This document shows positions 1 through 11,469 of a stretch of 64,000 bases of DNA, piece by piece (the stretch's first letter is position 1; the number at the start of each line of letters is the position of its first letter). Where the stretch lies: contig JAMZAV010000779.1 of assembly GCA_024449915.1 (NCBI GenBank), forward strand, positions 1-64,000. Reading direction: 5' to 3'. The notes under the pieces are model-generated. The model worked only from the letters and a program-made list of their open reading frames with translations. It was not told where the DNA came from and did no database searches. The DNA is from Sweltsa coloradensis. Taxonomy: Eukaryota; Arthropoda; Insecta; Plecoptera; Chloroperlidae. Both the position numbers and the translations under genes were made by a program.

Positions 1-1262
1 TCCAAATTGAGCCCTTCGCCTGATCACGGGAGCAGTGAAAACCACCCCAATTATCGCCATGGAGTGGTTCAGCCAAATTGAGCCTCTCCAGCTAAGAAGA
101 GAGCAGCGCGTTGTCCAACTGTACGAAAAACTGGCGCCCCTAAACCCCGACAAATGGCTCAACTACCCATCCTCAAAAGTCAAGGCACACACTAACTTTG
201 CTGAAACAGTCCACCAACTGAAGAGTAAAAACTGTCCTTTCCTCCTAGAAGCACCACGTGCACCACTTGATGTACCACTCCCAGAGCTTCTGCCGGACAA
301 GTCCAATCAGCTCACCCCGGGAACAAAAATTAACGGCATCGAGAAGAAAGATGACCATGACCACTAAGAACTGAAAAAGCTTGCCGAGGAGCACCTGAAG
401 TTCAAGCACTTTCCTCTTCAAGAGTGGGTGCACATCTTCACGTACGGCTCCTACGACTCGGTTACAAACAGAACGGGCTATGGCATCCACTGCATCTTCT
501 TCAAAGAAGCCACTCCAATGGGAGCTGGTGAAACATACTTCAACGCTGAGGTCGCAGCCATCGCCAGGGCGGCCGAAAAAATCGCTGAGACCCCCGCCTT
601 CCCCCTCAACAAGACAAAATTTGTCATCCTAAGCGACAGTGTCTCGGCCATCCAATTTATCACCCAAGCAGCAAACCTCCATCCGAAATCGCTGCTTTTC
701 AAAAACTCCCTTGCCAGCCTCCATCAGCAAAACAAACTATTAGAGGCTCAATGGATCCCTAGCCACTGCAAGATCATGGGGAATGAAAAGGCAGACTTCT
801 TGGCAAAAAGTCCCACAAAAGCACCGCAACCACCAGCAGCGCCTCTCTCCTTCAAAAATGTCAAAACTAAGATCAAATCAACCACAAAAAAGATTTTTAT
901 GAACACCACAGAAGAAACTTTAACACGACTAAAGAACTGGTGGACCGAGATCAAGAAAGGGCCAGACAAAGACTGGTCGAGAATGACGGCCACCGCCCAT
1001 TTCCGGCTTGCAACCGGTCACGACATCTTGCAACACCACCTGCACCGTTTTAATATTACCAATGAACCGGCCACCTGTAAACTTTGTAATATAGAAGACC
1101 AAGACAGAGCGCATCTCTTTAGATGTGCATGCGCCGCCCTCAAGAGTGACATTGACTCCCTGCCCAATGAACTGAGCAGGATAGAAAAGGAGGCAGTCTT
1201 ATATTGGATAGCAAGACAGAAGAATGGCTAAAGAGGCCAACTTTGCACAAGAAAGAAAAAAA
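1..1262 (+). pseudogene. 3' end of a LINE: RT tail plus RNase H, broken
   Basis: This is the carboxy-terminal part of a non-LTR retrotransposon polyprotein, cut off by the left edge. From about position 11 the + frame reads LITGAVKTTPIIAME, typical of the end of a LINE reverse transcriptase domain. A TAA at 365-367 interrupts the frame, which continues unchanged to a stop at about 1231. The second part (428-1231) is an RNase H domain. It has the conserved Glu (FNAEVAAI), a conserved Asp (ILSDSVSAI) and the last Asp (GNEKADFLAK), then a Cys/His cluster (CKLCNIEDQDRAHLFRC). The first catalytic Asp of the usual TDGS motif is Tyr (TYGSYD). A short A-rich 3' tail ends near 1262. It is a dead copy; the clade (I/Jockey-like with RNase H) is inferred. 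Confidence 0.8.
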
Positions 1263-2493
1263 TAACTTTTGACCAGGGGGTGGTATGTAGGCCTAGTGGG
1301 TCGAAAGGTTCATTCTATTTTGTGTCGATACTAATCGAAGTAAAATACCAATTATCTTACCTAAGTTAGCCAATACCTCACTTAATTTAAAAATAGTTTG
1401 AAAAAATAATGAATAGGCCTAAACCGCAATATCTTCACATGAACCAATTGGCCGGGGGTGGCATAAGCCTACAGTGGGTCAAGTGGTAACTTACATAGGG
1501 CTACTTAGTTCATTCTATTTTGTGGACCACTTACAATTGATAAGTACCATAACCAGAAACAAATAATAGCCTTGCCTATACTATGGCGTGTATTTTGGTT
1601 TGGCCATGAACGAGCAGCACTCATCCTTAGGCCTAAGTGAGTTTTTAAGTTTCCTGAGTAGGCCCCTATAACATAGGACACGATTTTTTTTTTGGCTATC
1701 AATTGTTGCGTTACAACAAAGAAATTTCGGACAAACATCAGATTAGCCCTACTTCGGACAAACAAAAACAAGTGACAGCTCTCAAGCGAGGCCTATCTCT
1801 CTGTCGTCTATCCATTAAACTGTTCCGTGGAAAACCGTGACATTCGAGTAATGTACAAAACTAAAAATTAATAGGCCCATTTGATTTTAGTATAACAATG
1901 GTTGCAGTAATTTTGGTAAAATTTGCTCAAAATATCCCTTTTTAATGATGATAAACTTCAGTGTTTACATCCAGTTTCTCAGCAAAACTCAAAACTAATG
2001 ATAACACCAGCGCCAGTGCTGCTCTCCCACAGCAGGCATTTAAAAAACGCTGTGGCTATTTAACCGTAGCTACGGAAAAATTACGTTATACAATTTAACC
2101 GTAGACTGTACTACGGTAAATTTAAGCATGCTATTTTAACCGTAGCTACGGGAATGGCGGTAGAGTTTAGACGTAGACTTTAGGCCTAGGCCTAGGCCTA
2201 CGGAAGGGTTTACGACCTCTAAACCGAAGATACGGACAAGTTTCGTAGGCCTACCTTTAATTCTATGTCTACAACTAGCGATGAAATTGCTACACGCCAG
2301 CCTAGACGTAAACATTAGGGTGTTATTGCTCCCGTAAATACAGTAGCGCGAATCAATTTGTAGGATTCATTACTTTCGAGACTGTGGCATGTGTTTTCAG
2401 GCATAATTTATGATATATCAAATTCTCTTTTGTATATAATATTAATAGGCCTTTGCTAGCCAGAATGTGTTTTTGTATTGAATTGACCGAAAG
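1263..2493. other. non-coding stretch with short degenerate repeats
   Basis: No gene seen. Two related blocks near 1276-1350 and 1452-1545 share a GGTGG..AGCCTA..GTGGGTC..TTCATTCTATTTTGTG pattern. Around 2055-2260 the motif TTTAACCGTAGCTACGG occurs several times together with a run of AGGCCT units. Confidence 0.4.
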
Positions 2494-2847
2494 AATCTGC
2501 ATCAAAGCGATCGCATGTGGGCCTTAACATGGCCTAGAATAGTTGAAATCGTGTTACTGCACCAAAATGTCTAGAAAACTCTAGGCCTGAAGAAGAGGGG
2601 GAGGGGCTTACGGGAGTCATGTTGCCGTCTTTCTACGCAGTCATGAAGGAAATTGAAGCAAATAAAATACAATCTGCATCAAAACGATCGCATGTAGACC
2701 TAAACATGGCCTAGAATAGTCGAAATCGCGTTACTGCACCAAAAAGTCTAGTAAACCCTAGGCCTGAAGAAGAGGGGGAGGGGCTTACGGGATTCATGTT
2801 GCCGTCTTTCTACGCAGTCATGAAAGAAATTGATGCAAATAAAATAC
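2494..2847. repeat. tandem duplication, two 177-bp units
   Basis: Two head-to-tail copies (2494-2670 and 2671-2847) both begin AATCTGCATCAAA and end AATAAAATAC. They share the segment GAAGAAGAGGGGGAGGGGCT. The copies differ at scattered single bases, so the duplication is not very recent. Confidence 0.9.
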
Positions 2848-4777
2848 AAAAAACCTTTAACGTTTCTATTTTAAATATAAATGACTTTCAAAAAACCTTG
2901 TGTTGCATCAAATTATAATTTTGCATCAACAAACACGTCATTGCAGTCAGGTTGTCAGAACAGGAATGGGGGCCGCCGCGCCGAAATTGCCGATCCCGCG
3001 AAAGATTCAGAAACCTTCGATTATTTCAGCAGATCTTTGTTTTTGCTACGGACGATTTGTTATTGTTAATTTGTCTGTAGCCTACGGTTAAATAGCCACT
3101 TCGTTTAAAAAACGTCACTTCCGCCCTAATCGAGTCCTATGCTATAACATCCACTAAGAATTTTAGATGAAGCAAAATGAAACTGATAGTCCTCCTAGGC
3201 TAGGCCTACTTGGTATTCTCGGCAACAGTGGGCTCTATGCCTATGATCAAAATCCAGGACATCTTAGTGATTTTCAAAAACATCACGACTCAGGATGCCG
3301 GAACAAAGGGATTCTAGCTGATCGAAACATATGGAAACCTTACATTTAGATAGACCTAGGCACAATGTAATTCTAGTCCTAGGTTTATGGGGAGACAGAC
3401 TTACAATGTGGATGAGAAAATTCTTCAAAGTGTGTTCCGTTTTGACGGTAACAATTCTCGCCGTAATTACACAAACGCTTCTGTCCTGATGTTCCAGCCA
3501 TTCCGGAGCCTTCAGTTAGTTGATGGCCTAAAAAAAAATACATAATGCTGTAAAAAATCCTGGGTCTTAGGCCCTACGGCGGACCTCTTCGTTTCACCGC
3601 AGGTCTACGCCTAGCTAGCCCTAGGCATAGATTAGTAGGCATAGGCCTCTACAAGGCCCAGGAGGGTCTAAACCTTGTCCCTAGGCTATAAGCTAGGGCC
3701 TAGGTCTAAGCTAGGCTTAGGCCTTTGGTTGAAGCCTAAGCCGATCAAAATGTCTAAATGCATGCCTAGGTAGGCCTAGGCTAGGTACCCTAGGTTGGTT
3801 TTGTGTAGGGCCTACCTAGGCCCTACTTAGGCCTCTAGAAATAGGCTAGGGCTATCCCTGCGAGGCCCTGGCCTAATCTAAGCGGAGGTCTAGGGACTTG
3901 GCCCTAGGCTACAGAAGGTCTAATAGTTTACGCCTACTTAGCCCTAGCTTACCTCTTTTTTTACTTGGATTCATCTCTTCGTAGATATATTACTTTAATC
4001 GCTAACATTGAAAACGTAAGCACAAGGCAAATTTCAATTTGACAAATATATCGGAATTTGACAAGTCCACAGATGATGATTTGGTTACGATGGTTTTCAG
4101 CAGTAACGACATATTGTAGGTGACAAAGGCGTGGTTTCATTTTCATATTTCAAACAGCTTTTGGTTACATAAATATGGTCTAGGCCAGATAAAACTAAAA
4201 GAAGTGAAGAACAACATAAAATTGAATTTTATTTTTGGACCCAACATTATTTTACTTAAATAAAACTCAATAAAATAATTAAAACAAAGATTTTGTCAAA
4301 CCACGCCTTTTTATTTTGCCAAGTGTTTGTAGCTACTACGATTTTCTTTCTACTAAAATTCGATGCATCGATATAGTTTGAACAAATAATCCGAATTCGA
4401 CTTATCTCGAAAGATCGTCAGCTCAGCTCAGCTGACAGTTCCCATTTGAAATTTAGTAAAATTTGTGTTCTTGCCGACTCACATGAAGATTATATGATGC
4501 AATTTTCTGAATTTTACACGCGCATAGTTCAGTAAGTACTTTTTCATTCCACTATTTTCTCTGTGTAAATCATAAAAGAAGGCCTACTAGGCCTAGGCCT
4601 ATCGTTTGCAAAACATATTACAATTTTTGTCAATAACTTGTTGTTGTTGTTGTTGTTTCTTCTTCTCCCTTCGTATTCTTGTTTAGATTGTCGCCCCTTT
4701 TACCATCTTGCCTCTTTCCATATTCCTTTTCTATTTACTGCTCATCCTCTTCAATATCACTACCTAGCTGGTTCGGC
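2848..4777. other. no gene seen; CCTAGG/AGGCCT-rich block
   Basis: Open frames here are short and have no recognisable motif. From about 3590 to 3960 the DNA is dominated by overlapping AGGCCT, CCTAGG and TAGGCCTA words. A TTG repeat starts at about 4637. Confidence 0.4.
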
Positions 4778-5006
4778 ACTCTTTCGGTTGGGAATGGCCA
4801 ACTTTTCAACACTTGTTTTTTTCAATGAAAACATATGCACCTGAAATCCTTTCCGTTACAAAACGACTTACGGTATGTTAGGTAAGCCGAACTTTCCGCT
4901 GGCTACAGTGTGCCGCGCTAGTTCTAGGATATTTTCGATAAGAGCGCACCCGAACGAAATCCTTTCCGTTACAGTGGAAAAGCTGGCCATTCCGAACCGA
5001 AAGAGT
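4778..5006. repeat. small foldback element
   Basis: A 30-nt arm at 4778-4807 (starting ACTCTTTCGGTT) is the reverse complement of 4977-5006 with about two mismatches. The word AAATCCTTTCCGTTACA appears twice directly inside, near 4843 and 4959. No transposase; class unknown. Confidence 0.6.
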
Positions 5007-5307
5007 ACCGCAGGTTCACCGTTCGGCAGTTGCTTCAGCCTATTCTTGAATGATTTTACCGTTTTCCCCCTAGGCCTAGGCCTACTATCCCTTCAGTCAG
5101 CCCATTCCATTCCACCACTGTCCTCCTTGCTAAGAAGGAAAACTTCCCTACCTACATCAGTTTTCCAGGTTCCCCTTTCGTAGGTGTCTCCCCTTGCATT
5201 ATAAGGAGGCCTAGCTTTCTTTAAGCATTTCCGTCCATCCTTCATTGTTCCTGGAGACCCCATAGGCCTACATTTTTCCCAGTCTGTCATTTCTCCTTCT
5301 GTCCTAG

Positions 5308-5634
5308 TTTTTCCCACCCTAGATCATTGATCATTTCTGTGACGCTTTCGTATGTTCTTTCCATCTTACCGTTAACAATCTTATCACTCCAAGTTTTCCC
5401 CTTGTTTAGCACTCTCCTTTCTGCCCTTTTTTGTACAGCCTCTAATCCCATTATTTCCCCTTTCCTGTAGGTGGATCCCATATTGCCACTGCATATTGTA
5501 GTGTTGGCCTCACAAATGTTTTATACGCTTTGCCCTTTAGATTCCTGCTGGCCCCTTTTAAGGTTCTCATCATGAAGTTTAGAACCCTAAATCCTCTTTT
5601 TGTTACATCTTTCACAAGGAAGGCCGAGTTAGAC
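5308..5634 (-). pseudogene. LINE reverse transcriptase C-terminal fragment
   Basis: Read on the minus strand, this encodes the end of a CR1/L2-like reverse transcriptase. The segment LKGKAYKTFVRPTLQYAVAI is followed after a frameshift by LEAVQKRAERRVLNKGK and a SVTEMINDLGW motif. These match the usual order of the LINE RT tail (VRP.LEYA..WDP, then LE.VQ.RA). The whole 327-bp piece is an almost exact inverted copy of 6555-6881 and has the same frameshift just after WDP. It is too short to be functional. The family assignment rests on motif order alone. Confidence 0.7.
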
Positions 5635-6554
5635 GGTAGGGTCTAGGGCCTACCATTGCAGGGCCTCGTTCCCGGTCTGTTGTAGAGCGTCCTGTACACT
5701 TCTTTCTTTTAACAGTGTGTTAAGTGCGGGGTGTAGGTTGGATAGGCTTAGATCTAGGCTACCCATTACCCAAGCCCCGCGCCTTTGTGTATCAAATATC
5801 AGTTACTGGGCCAGTGCGCCTGCTGCCTTTCTACGTATCGCCCGCTCCGCTTGAGCAATGTGCATGTGCATGCAGCATTTCCGACATTTCGTAGGTCTGA
5901 TCGAGAGATTTCGAGTCCAGAGTTTTTATTTCAGAACCTAGCCATGTTTACTTTTGGTACTTCCGCCTATGACGAGCGCCGTTGACGACGTAATTAGGCT
6001 ATCTACTTGACATCAAATATTCAAGTCTGTGTCAAATAAATCGATAGTCGAATTGTTACACTTGTAATGGAGTTACAACATTTTGCCGATAGATGTCACC
6101 CGCGTAATCAATACTTTACTATACATCTATTCGTCGATATCTACAATATCTCTGTGATAGGCCTCCGCTGGTTTTAAAGTGTGGGCGTGGATAACACCCT
6201 GTCTGAGACCCGCCATCGGCAGACAAAGCACTTGCGTCATACTCGTCCGCACGTCAGATACATTTTAAATTAAAAAGTAATTTTTGAAAGTAATTTCACT
6301 ACTTTTTTTCATAAAAAGTAACGTAATTTCATTACTTTCTTGGATAAGTAACTAAATAGTAATTTAGTTACATTTTGGCTGAAGTAATGAGTAATGTAAT
6401 TTCATTACTTTTCAAAAGTAACTTACCCAGGTCTGCTAGTCTATGATTAAACATTGCCCTGTAACTATAACGATATCGGGACGCTATTGCCGGGCTGTTG
6501 TACAGCGTCCTTTATTCATGGACGAACTCACTGTACACTAGGCCTAGGCCTATC
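5635..6554. other. spacer with a partial hAT-like end
   Basis: No gene. Between about 6271 and 6424 there is a run of AAAGTAA/TTACTTT words ending TTACCCAGGTCTG. This resembles the terminal part of hAT elements beginning CAGTGTTGGGTAAGTTAC, but no 8-bp flanking duplication is seen. The word CCGGTCTGTTGTAGAGCGTCC near 5669 and CCGGGCTGTTGTACAGCGTCC near 6490 are direct copies of one dispersed repeat; a third relative lies near 21705. Confidence 0.4.
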
Positions 6555-6881
6555 GTCTAACTCGGCCTTCCTTGTGAAAGATGTAACAAAAAGAGGATTT
6601 AGGGTTCTTAACTTCGTGATGAGAACCTTAAAAGGGGCGAGCAGGAATCTAAAGGGCAAAGCGTATAAAACATTCGTGAGGCCAACACTACAATATGCAG
6701 TGGCAATATGGGATCCACCTACAGGAAAGGGGAAATAATGGGATTAGAGGCTGTTCAAAAAAGGGCAGAAAGGAGAGTGCTAAACAAGGGGAAAACTTGG
6801 AGTGATAAGATTGTTAACGGTAAGATGGAAAGAACATACGAAAGCGTCACAGAAATGATCAATGATCTAGGGTGGGAAAAA
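6555..6881 (+). pseudogene. LINE RT C-terminal fragment, inverted partner
   Basis: This is the plus-strand partner of the fragment at 5308-5634. It encodes the same stretch of LINE reverse transcriptase, from about GFRVLNFVMRTLKGASRN through the VRP..QYA..WDP motif to SVTEMINDLGW. The frame shifts at WDP at exactly the same place. With the partner it forms a 327-bp inverted repeat separated by about 920 bp. The short upstream frame starting near 6454 runs into it and is probably repeat-derived too. No promoter or intact domain is visible. Confidence 0.7.
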
Positions 6882-7682
6882 GGTCAGTGGACAGTGGTTC
6901 AAATCTTCATTGGGTCGATTTTTTCACCATTCTATTTTGGCCCACGTTTTTCTGCAAATGATTCTAGCAAACATTTATATTTTTGGCAAAACTCCTTTTT
7001 GGTTGAAAGTCCTTAGGCCCTATATTTAAAATAGAATCGTTAAAAGTTTTGTAGTTTTTTTTTTGCAAGCCATTCAAGTCTTTGACCATATGAATAATTT
7101 CAAACTTTTATTACAGCTGACCGTACAAATATCCACAGGCCTAGGCTTAGGAGCATAGCTTTCTTGCACTACTATATTTCAAATGTAGGTAGCATTTTTC
7201 CCACTTCATGTTTGTATTTTGTGAGTAGTCCAGTCCGTGCTTACTTTTCCTACGCATCGAGCCGAAATTATCGTAGGCCATAACAATTAATTAATTTATG
7301 TTGATTTGAGCGTCAAACTCTTACGTGGTTTTGAGCACTAGGACCTCTAGGCTTAGTCCTGCAAACAGCAACAGTAACACACACATTAACAGAACTTATC
7401 AACAAAGTGTTTTAGGTACACAAGCACGACAAAAGAATGTACAGCAACTGCAGTGCCAGTGAGCACCATGCCTAGAGCTCACTGGACAATTTAGCAACCT
7501 ATTAATAGCCCATAATGTGCACGGGGAGGGGATAGATAAGATGCATAAGTCAATTCTATAATGTTACTTCATTGTGCAATTCATTGAATGCCGCTTTTTT
7601 ATTTAGCTTATAAGAACCAAGAATTTAGTAATTTAATTTGTCTCTTTGCAAGATGCACATTTTTAACTGCAATATTTGACAG
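6882..7682. other. no gene seen
   Basis: AT-rich DNA without coding motifs, palindromes or repeats that I could identify. Confidence 0.4.

Positions 7683-7736
<54 letters not shown>
7683..7736. repeat. (ATT)n microsatellite
   Basis: A simple run of ATT units. On the minus strand it directly follows the 3' end of the LINE fragment at 7737-8395, so it probably began as that element's AAT-type 3' tail. Confidence 0.9.
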
Positions 7737-8395
7737 TATTTTGCATTTATATTCGTTTGGAAGCCGACAAGGGCTTCCAATATGGAAAATATTTCATATT
7801 GTTAAGACTAGGGTTGAGAAAATATGTAGGGTCTAGGCCTACAATAATAATGCCTTTTGCTCTACAATTTTTTTCACTGCTGTCGTAGAATGCTTCATTT
7901 AGGAGAACTTGTGGAGTTTCTGTTTGAAGATCTCTCGGGTCGGAGCCTGCGTAATTTCGTGTGGAAGGCTGTTCGTTAGGCTACTCTCACTCCCAGGGGG
8001 AGCAAATTCTTGTCAAGTTTCTTCAGCCTGTGACGTTCGATGAAGATTTTGTCAGCAGATCTAGTGTTGTGGTTGTGAGCTTCAGCACCTGGTTGTTGCC
8101 TCTGATGAAAAGTGCTAGGGCTTTTATATGGATTCCGGGTAAGGTTAGAATTCTTAGCGTTTTGAAAGCTTCTCTGCAAGATTGTGTTGAACTGTCACCT
8201 CACTGCCCTTTTTTGGAGGCGGAACACTCTTCTTCTTTCTGGGGCACCGCCCCAAAACAAGATGTCATACTGGAGATGAGACTGGACAAGGGCAAAATAT
8301 GTAGTTTTCACCGTTTGTATGTTACATTGTCTCATGAGTGGTTTTATATTGAAGCATGCTGAGCTTAGCTTCTTGCACAGCGAGTCAATATGTCA
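7737..8395 (-). pseudogene. LINE RT C-terminus and 3' UTR (Jockey-like)
   Basis: Minus-strand coding remains of a non-LTR reverse transcriptase. In order of translation: SLCKKLSSACFNIK near 8380, then ALVQSHLQYDILFWGGAPE near 8270, then VFRLQKRAVR and a stop. Next come AHNHNTRSADKIF near 8080 and, after a one-base frameshift near 7976, NSLPHEITQAPTREIFKQ ending at a stop near 7898. This is the usual ladder of motifs at the end of Jockey-type RTs. The 3' UTR ends in the ATT/AAT run. With the fragments at 8766-9250 and 14753-14925 on the same strand it may be one element that lost its RT core; that link is inference. Confidence 0.75.
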
Positions 8396-8765
8396 GTTTC
8401 AGTTTATTAGACTCAGGCGCGGTTCTACGGGGCGGCCCGACTAGGCCCAGGTCGCTGAATTTCTGTTTTGAGATGGATTGTGATTTTGATAGGCCTATGT
8501 AGTCTACAAAATAAATTTCAATAGATCATCCTTGTAGGCCTATTACATGAGTTACATGAGTTATTACAAATAAGCTCATAAAATAGGCCACAACTTTCAC
8601 ACTGAAAGAATTTCCTAACTTTGAGCCTCATTTCCCCATTTTTGTTGTTTTTGTGATCGAAAATGCAAATTTAAAAAAAATCATTACCAGTATTGTACGC
8701 CTTAGAAATATTCAGAATTTTCGTAGAGTCAAATACACCTTCTAAAAAGCACAAATTAAAAAAAA
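8396..8765. other. non-coding gap inside the minus-strand LINE
   Basis: This is where the RT core would be expected between the two LINE pieces, but no RT motif is present. It starts with GGCGCGGTTCTACGGGGCGG, which looks like a transposon end, so an insertion or replacement is possible. No matching second end was found. Confidence 0.35.
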
Positions 8766-9250
8766 TGCCCTGTTTAAGGCGTAATATGGTCTGCGGCTGC
8801 CGGCCCTTCCGGATCTAATTTTGCTAGAGACCAGATGTCTCTTTTCTGCTTGGCCATTTCTCTGATGTCACTTGTCAGCCATTCCTTATTTTTCTTCTGG
8901 TTGTGCTGCTTAGACTGCATTTTGGGGAAACATTCCCAAAATTTGGGAAGTAAGGTACCGGTATTAAATTTAGAGTGGACTGTGTCTGCATTGAAGACAT
9001 CCATCCAGTCCAGTACTGCCAATTATGCTAAGAAGTCGGAACAATTGACCGGGGTAAATTTCCTTCGACTTACAGGGCGTTTCTTCTTCTTCTTCACCGC
9101 ATTGTCGTTGTAGCTGTTTTCTATTAGTTGCCAGGCTTGATCTGATATTCTAGGGTCTTTGTTTCTAAGGACGTTAACTTCATGGTAGTTGGTTAGGATA
9201 TTGTTTTTGGCTGATTGCAATGTTTTAGAGATCCTATAGTGGCTTCGTAG
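8766..9250 (-). pseudogene. LINE endonuclease-RT linker fragment
   Basis: Minus-strand frames read NNILTNYHEVNVLRNKDPRI, then after a lysine-rich patch LDWMDVFNADTVHSKFN and NKEWLTSDIREMAKQKRDI. The last motif resembles the segment just before the RT domain in Jockey-type LINEs (PW.T.EI..L...RD). A frame break lies near 9023. The piece abuts the 5' LTR of the gypsy element at 9251. The endonuclease part of presumably the same LINE lies on the other side of that element. Confidence 0.65.
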
Positions 9251-9560
9251 TGTGATGTTTGTGCCCTATGTCATGGTACCCCTGTATATGTACAAGTTGA
9301 GCGTGCTTTATTATGTTGGCACGCCTGTGGATTTCCCGAGGTTCTAGACACGGAACGATGTCTCGTAGTTGAACCTGGGACACCGAGCTGTAAGGTGTTC
9401 AACTGTACAGAGTATCATGTAATAGAAGGGCCTACGTGCTGTGCCTAGTATTGTATCGGCTTGGATGTATGTCTACTAGAACAAGAGTAAAGGTAACTAC
9501 TGAATACATTGTCTATTGTTCCTACCGTCCTTGGCCAGTCCGGTCAGTTCCGAACATAAC
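9251..9560 (+). repeat. 5' LTR of gypsy element
   Basis: It begins TGTGATGTTTGTGCCCTATG and ends near CCGAACATAAC. It matches the 3' LTR almost throughout. The differences are single-base indels near 9285 and 9413, a small change near 9460, and a block of about 15 bp present only in the 3' LTR. Confidence 0.9.
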
Positions 9561-9627
9561 ATTTTTGGCGACGAATAAAAACATTTAGGAAACGCGTGTT
9601 TTGAACATCAAGTAAAAGTCGATCTAG

Positions 9628-9750
9628 TCAAGTCATAGGCCTACCCAAGCCAGTCAAAGTCAACGTCAAAGTAGTCAAGTCAGGTCAAAGTCAAGTCAAA
9701 GGCCTACCCAAGCCAGTCAAAGTCAACGTCAAAGTAGTCAAGTCAGTAAA
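9628..9750 (+). repeat. leader tandem repeat, 63-bp period
   Basis: Two copies starting at 9628 and 9691 share GGCCTACCCAAGCCAGTCAA and a string of AGTCAA/GTCAAG words. They lie in the untranslated leader between the 5' LTR and gag. Further AAGTC/GTCAA words continue to about 9850. Confidence 0.8.
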
Positions 9751-9877
9751 GATGAGGCCATCGATTACGTCAGATCACGTCGCGTCAAGTCAATGAGGTC
9801 ACAGCCGTGGTCGGTCAAGGTCGAAGTAACCGTTATAACCCGTCAGTCATGTCCGCCTAGGCCTAGGCTAGGCCTAC

Positions 9878-10812
9878 GTGATGCCTAAATCTAGCTCATC
9901 ACAAGTCGATTCTCAAAAAGAAGATATGTCTGTAAAGAAATGTACCTCCTTAATTGGAATGATGGATGCATATTCCCCAGGGAATGAAGATATAATATCA
10001 TATTTGGAGCGCCTAGAACAATGTTTCGTGCTAAATAACATGAAAGAGGATACAGTCAAAGTGCCCATGTTCATAACCCTGTGTGGTCCAACAACATATG
10101 CTATTCTTAAGAACGTTTTATTACCTAGAAAACCTGCTGAAGTAAGTTTTCAAGATATTACGTCCGTGCTGAAAAGTCAATTCGCCCCTAAGCGCCTAGT
10201 CATAGCGGAGCGATACCATTTCCATTCTTGCAGTCAGAAAGAAGGGGAAAGCATAAATCAGTTCATTGTGAACATGAAGAGATTTTCCGAACATTGCGAA
10301 TTTAATGACTTCCTGAACGAAGCTCTACGAGATGGGTTAGTCTGTGGTTTATTATCAGACAGCATCAGGCGGAAGCTGCTGATGGAAAAAACATTAACCT
10401 TCGAGGACGCAAGCTCGATTGCCCTCAGTATGGAGCTAGCCGAGTTCAGTCAAAGTTATCGCAGTCTTTAATCCATCGAGTCCCGATGAGGTCGAAGGGT
10501 CGTTCGCATCAATATACCAAGCAGGAGCACCGAGAGGGAAAGTCCGTCCCAAACCGCCAGTCAACCAGCGGGTCACACCGTCAGACCAGTCAGTCAAGTC
10601 GAGTCTACCACCCTCCAAGGTCGTGTCGTCGCTGCGGGCGTAACCACAGCGAGGAAACCTGCCCTGCCCGAGAATGGAACTGCTTCCTATGCAACAAGAG
10701 AGGGCATACGTCACGAGTATGCAAAAAGAAGAAGTCCGTCCATGAAGTGGAGGAAGAATCCGGGGAAAGCGCCAGTGATTCCAGTATCGATCAGTCCTTT
10801 GAAGGCAGTTAG
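9878..10812 (+). pseudogene. gypsy gag (capsid and zinc knuckles), frameshifted
   Basis: Gag of the gypsy element. The first part (9878-10471) has a capsid-like sequence (FITLCGPTTYAILKNVL, FHSCSQKEGESINQFIVNMK) typical of retrotransposon gag. The frame shifts near 10440-10471 and resumes in another frame to 10812. The second part is basic and Ser/Arg-rich and carries two zinc-binding modules: CRRCGRNHSEETC and CFLCNKRGHTSRVC. A TAG at 10810-10812 ends it, and the same frame continues downstream toward the protease. Whether that TAG is natural or decay cannot be decided here. Confidence 0.8.
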
Positions 10813-10830
10813 CGGTACAAAAGTCGCAGG

Positions 10831-11385
10831 ATGTCCAAGGTAACCCAAGTAGTCAGTAAAAATAATATAAAAGTGTCAGCTAAACCCAGTGATAGTAAGA
10901 TCAGTGCACGTAAGTCTACCAATGTTCAGTTGCCTAGTAATCCGAATCAGGAATCCCAGACAGGCACCACTGTTTATTTGGCTAGTAACCCGATTCAACA
11001 GGGACCACTGATAGTAAATTTACTAGTAGAAAATAAAAATATAGAATTTGAAGTCGATAGTGGGGCTAGTGTTAGCCTAGTGTCAGCAGACACTTACTCA
11101 AGATGTTTCAGTCAAAAACCCACTTAAAGTAAGCGCACTCTCATTAAAGTCAGTCACAGGAAAAAAATTAAAAGTTTTAGGACAAATTAAGGTCAATGTA
11201 AGTCTTATAGATAGACCAAGTCAAGCCCTGAAATTAATTGTCTGTGAGCCGAGCCATCAACTTAAGCCTTTGTTAGGCAGACCGTGGTTAGATACTCTGT
11301 CACCAAATTGGAGACAGGTATTTGGGGATACAGGAGTAGGACTAGCTATCCAAAACCAAGTGGTAAATTCTAGCAGCCATTTGTA
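10831..11385 (+). pseudogene. gypsy protease region, frameshifted
   Basis: Aspartic protease of the pol polyprotein. The catalytic motif is visible as EFEVDSGASVSLVS near 11046-11090. The frame ends at 11127, where a shift occurs. The second half follows in a different frame, with LLGRPWLD near 11270-11293 (the family's flap-to-end motif) and a stop near 11383. Both halves are needed for the fold, so this copy should be inactive. It lies between gag and RT as in all Ty3/gypsy elements. Confidence 0.75.
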
Positions 11386-11469
11386 GAGGAAGATTTCATG
11401 TCTTGTTTCAAGGTTGAGGTGGAAAATGGAATTAAGGGAATTGAAAACCCGGTGGTTGAAACTAAACTG

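Noticed and set aside
7588..7888. Poly-Leu or poly-Tyr proteins
   Set aside because: Translations of an ATT microsatellite.
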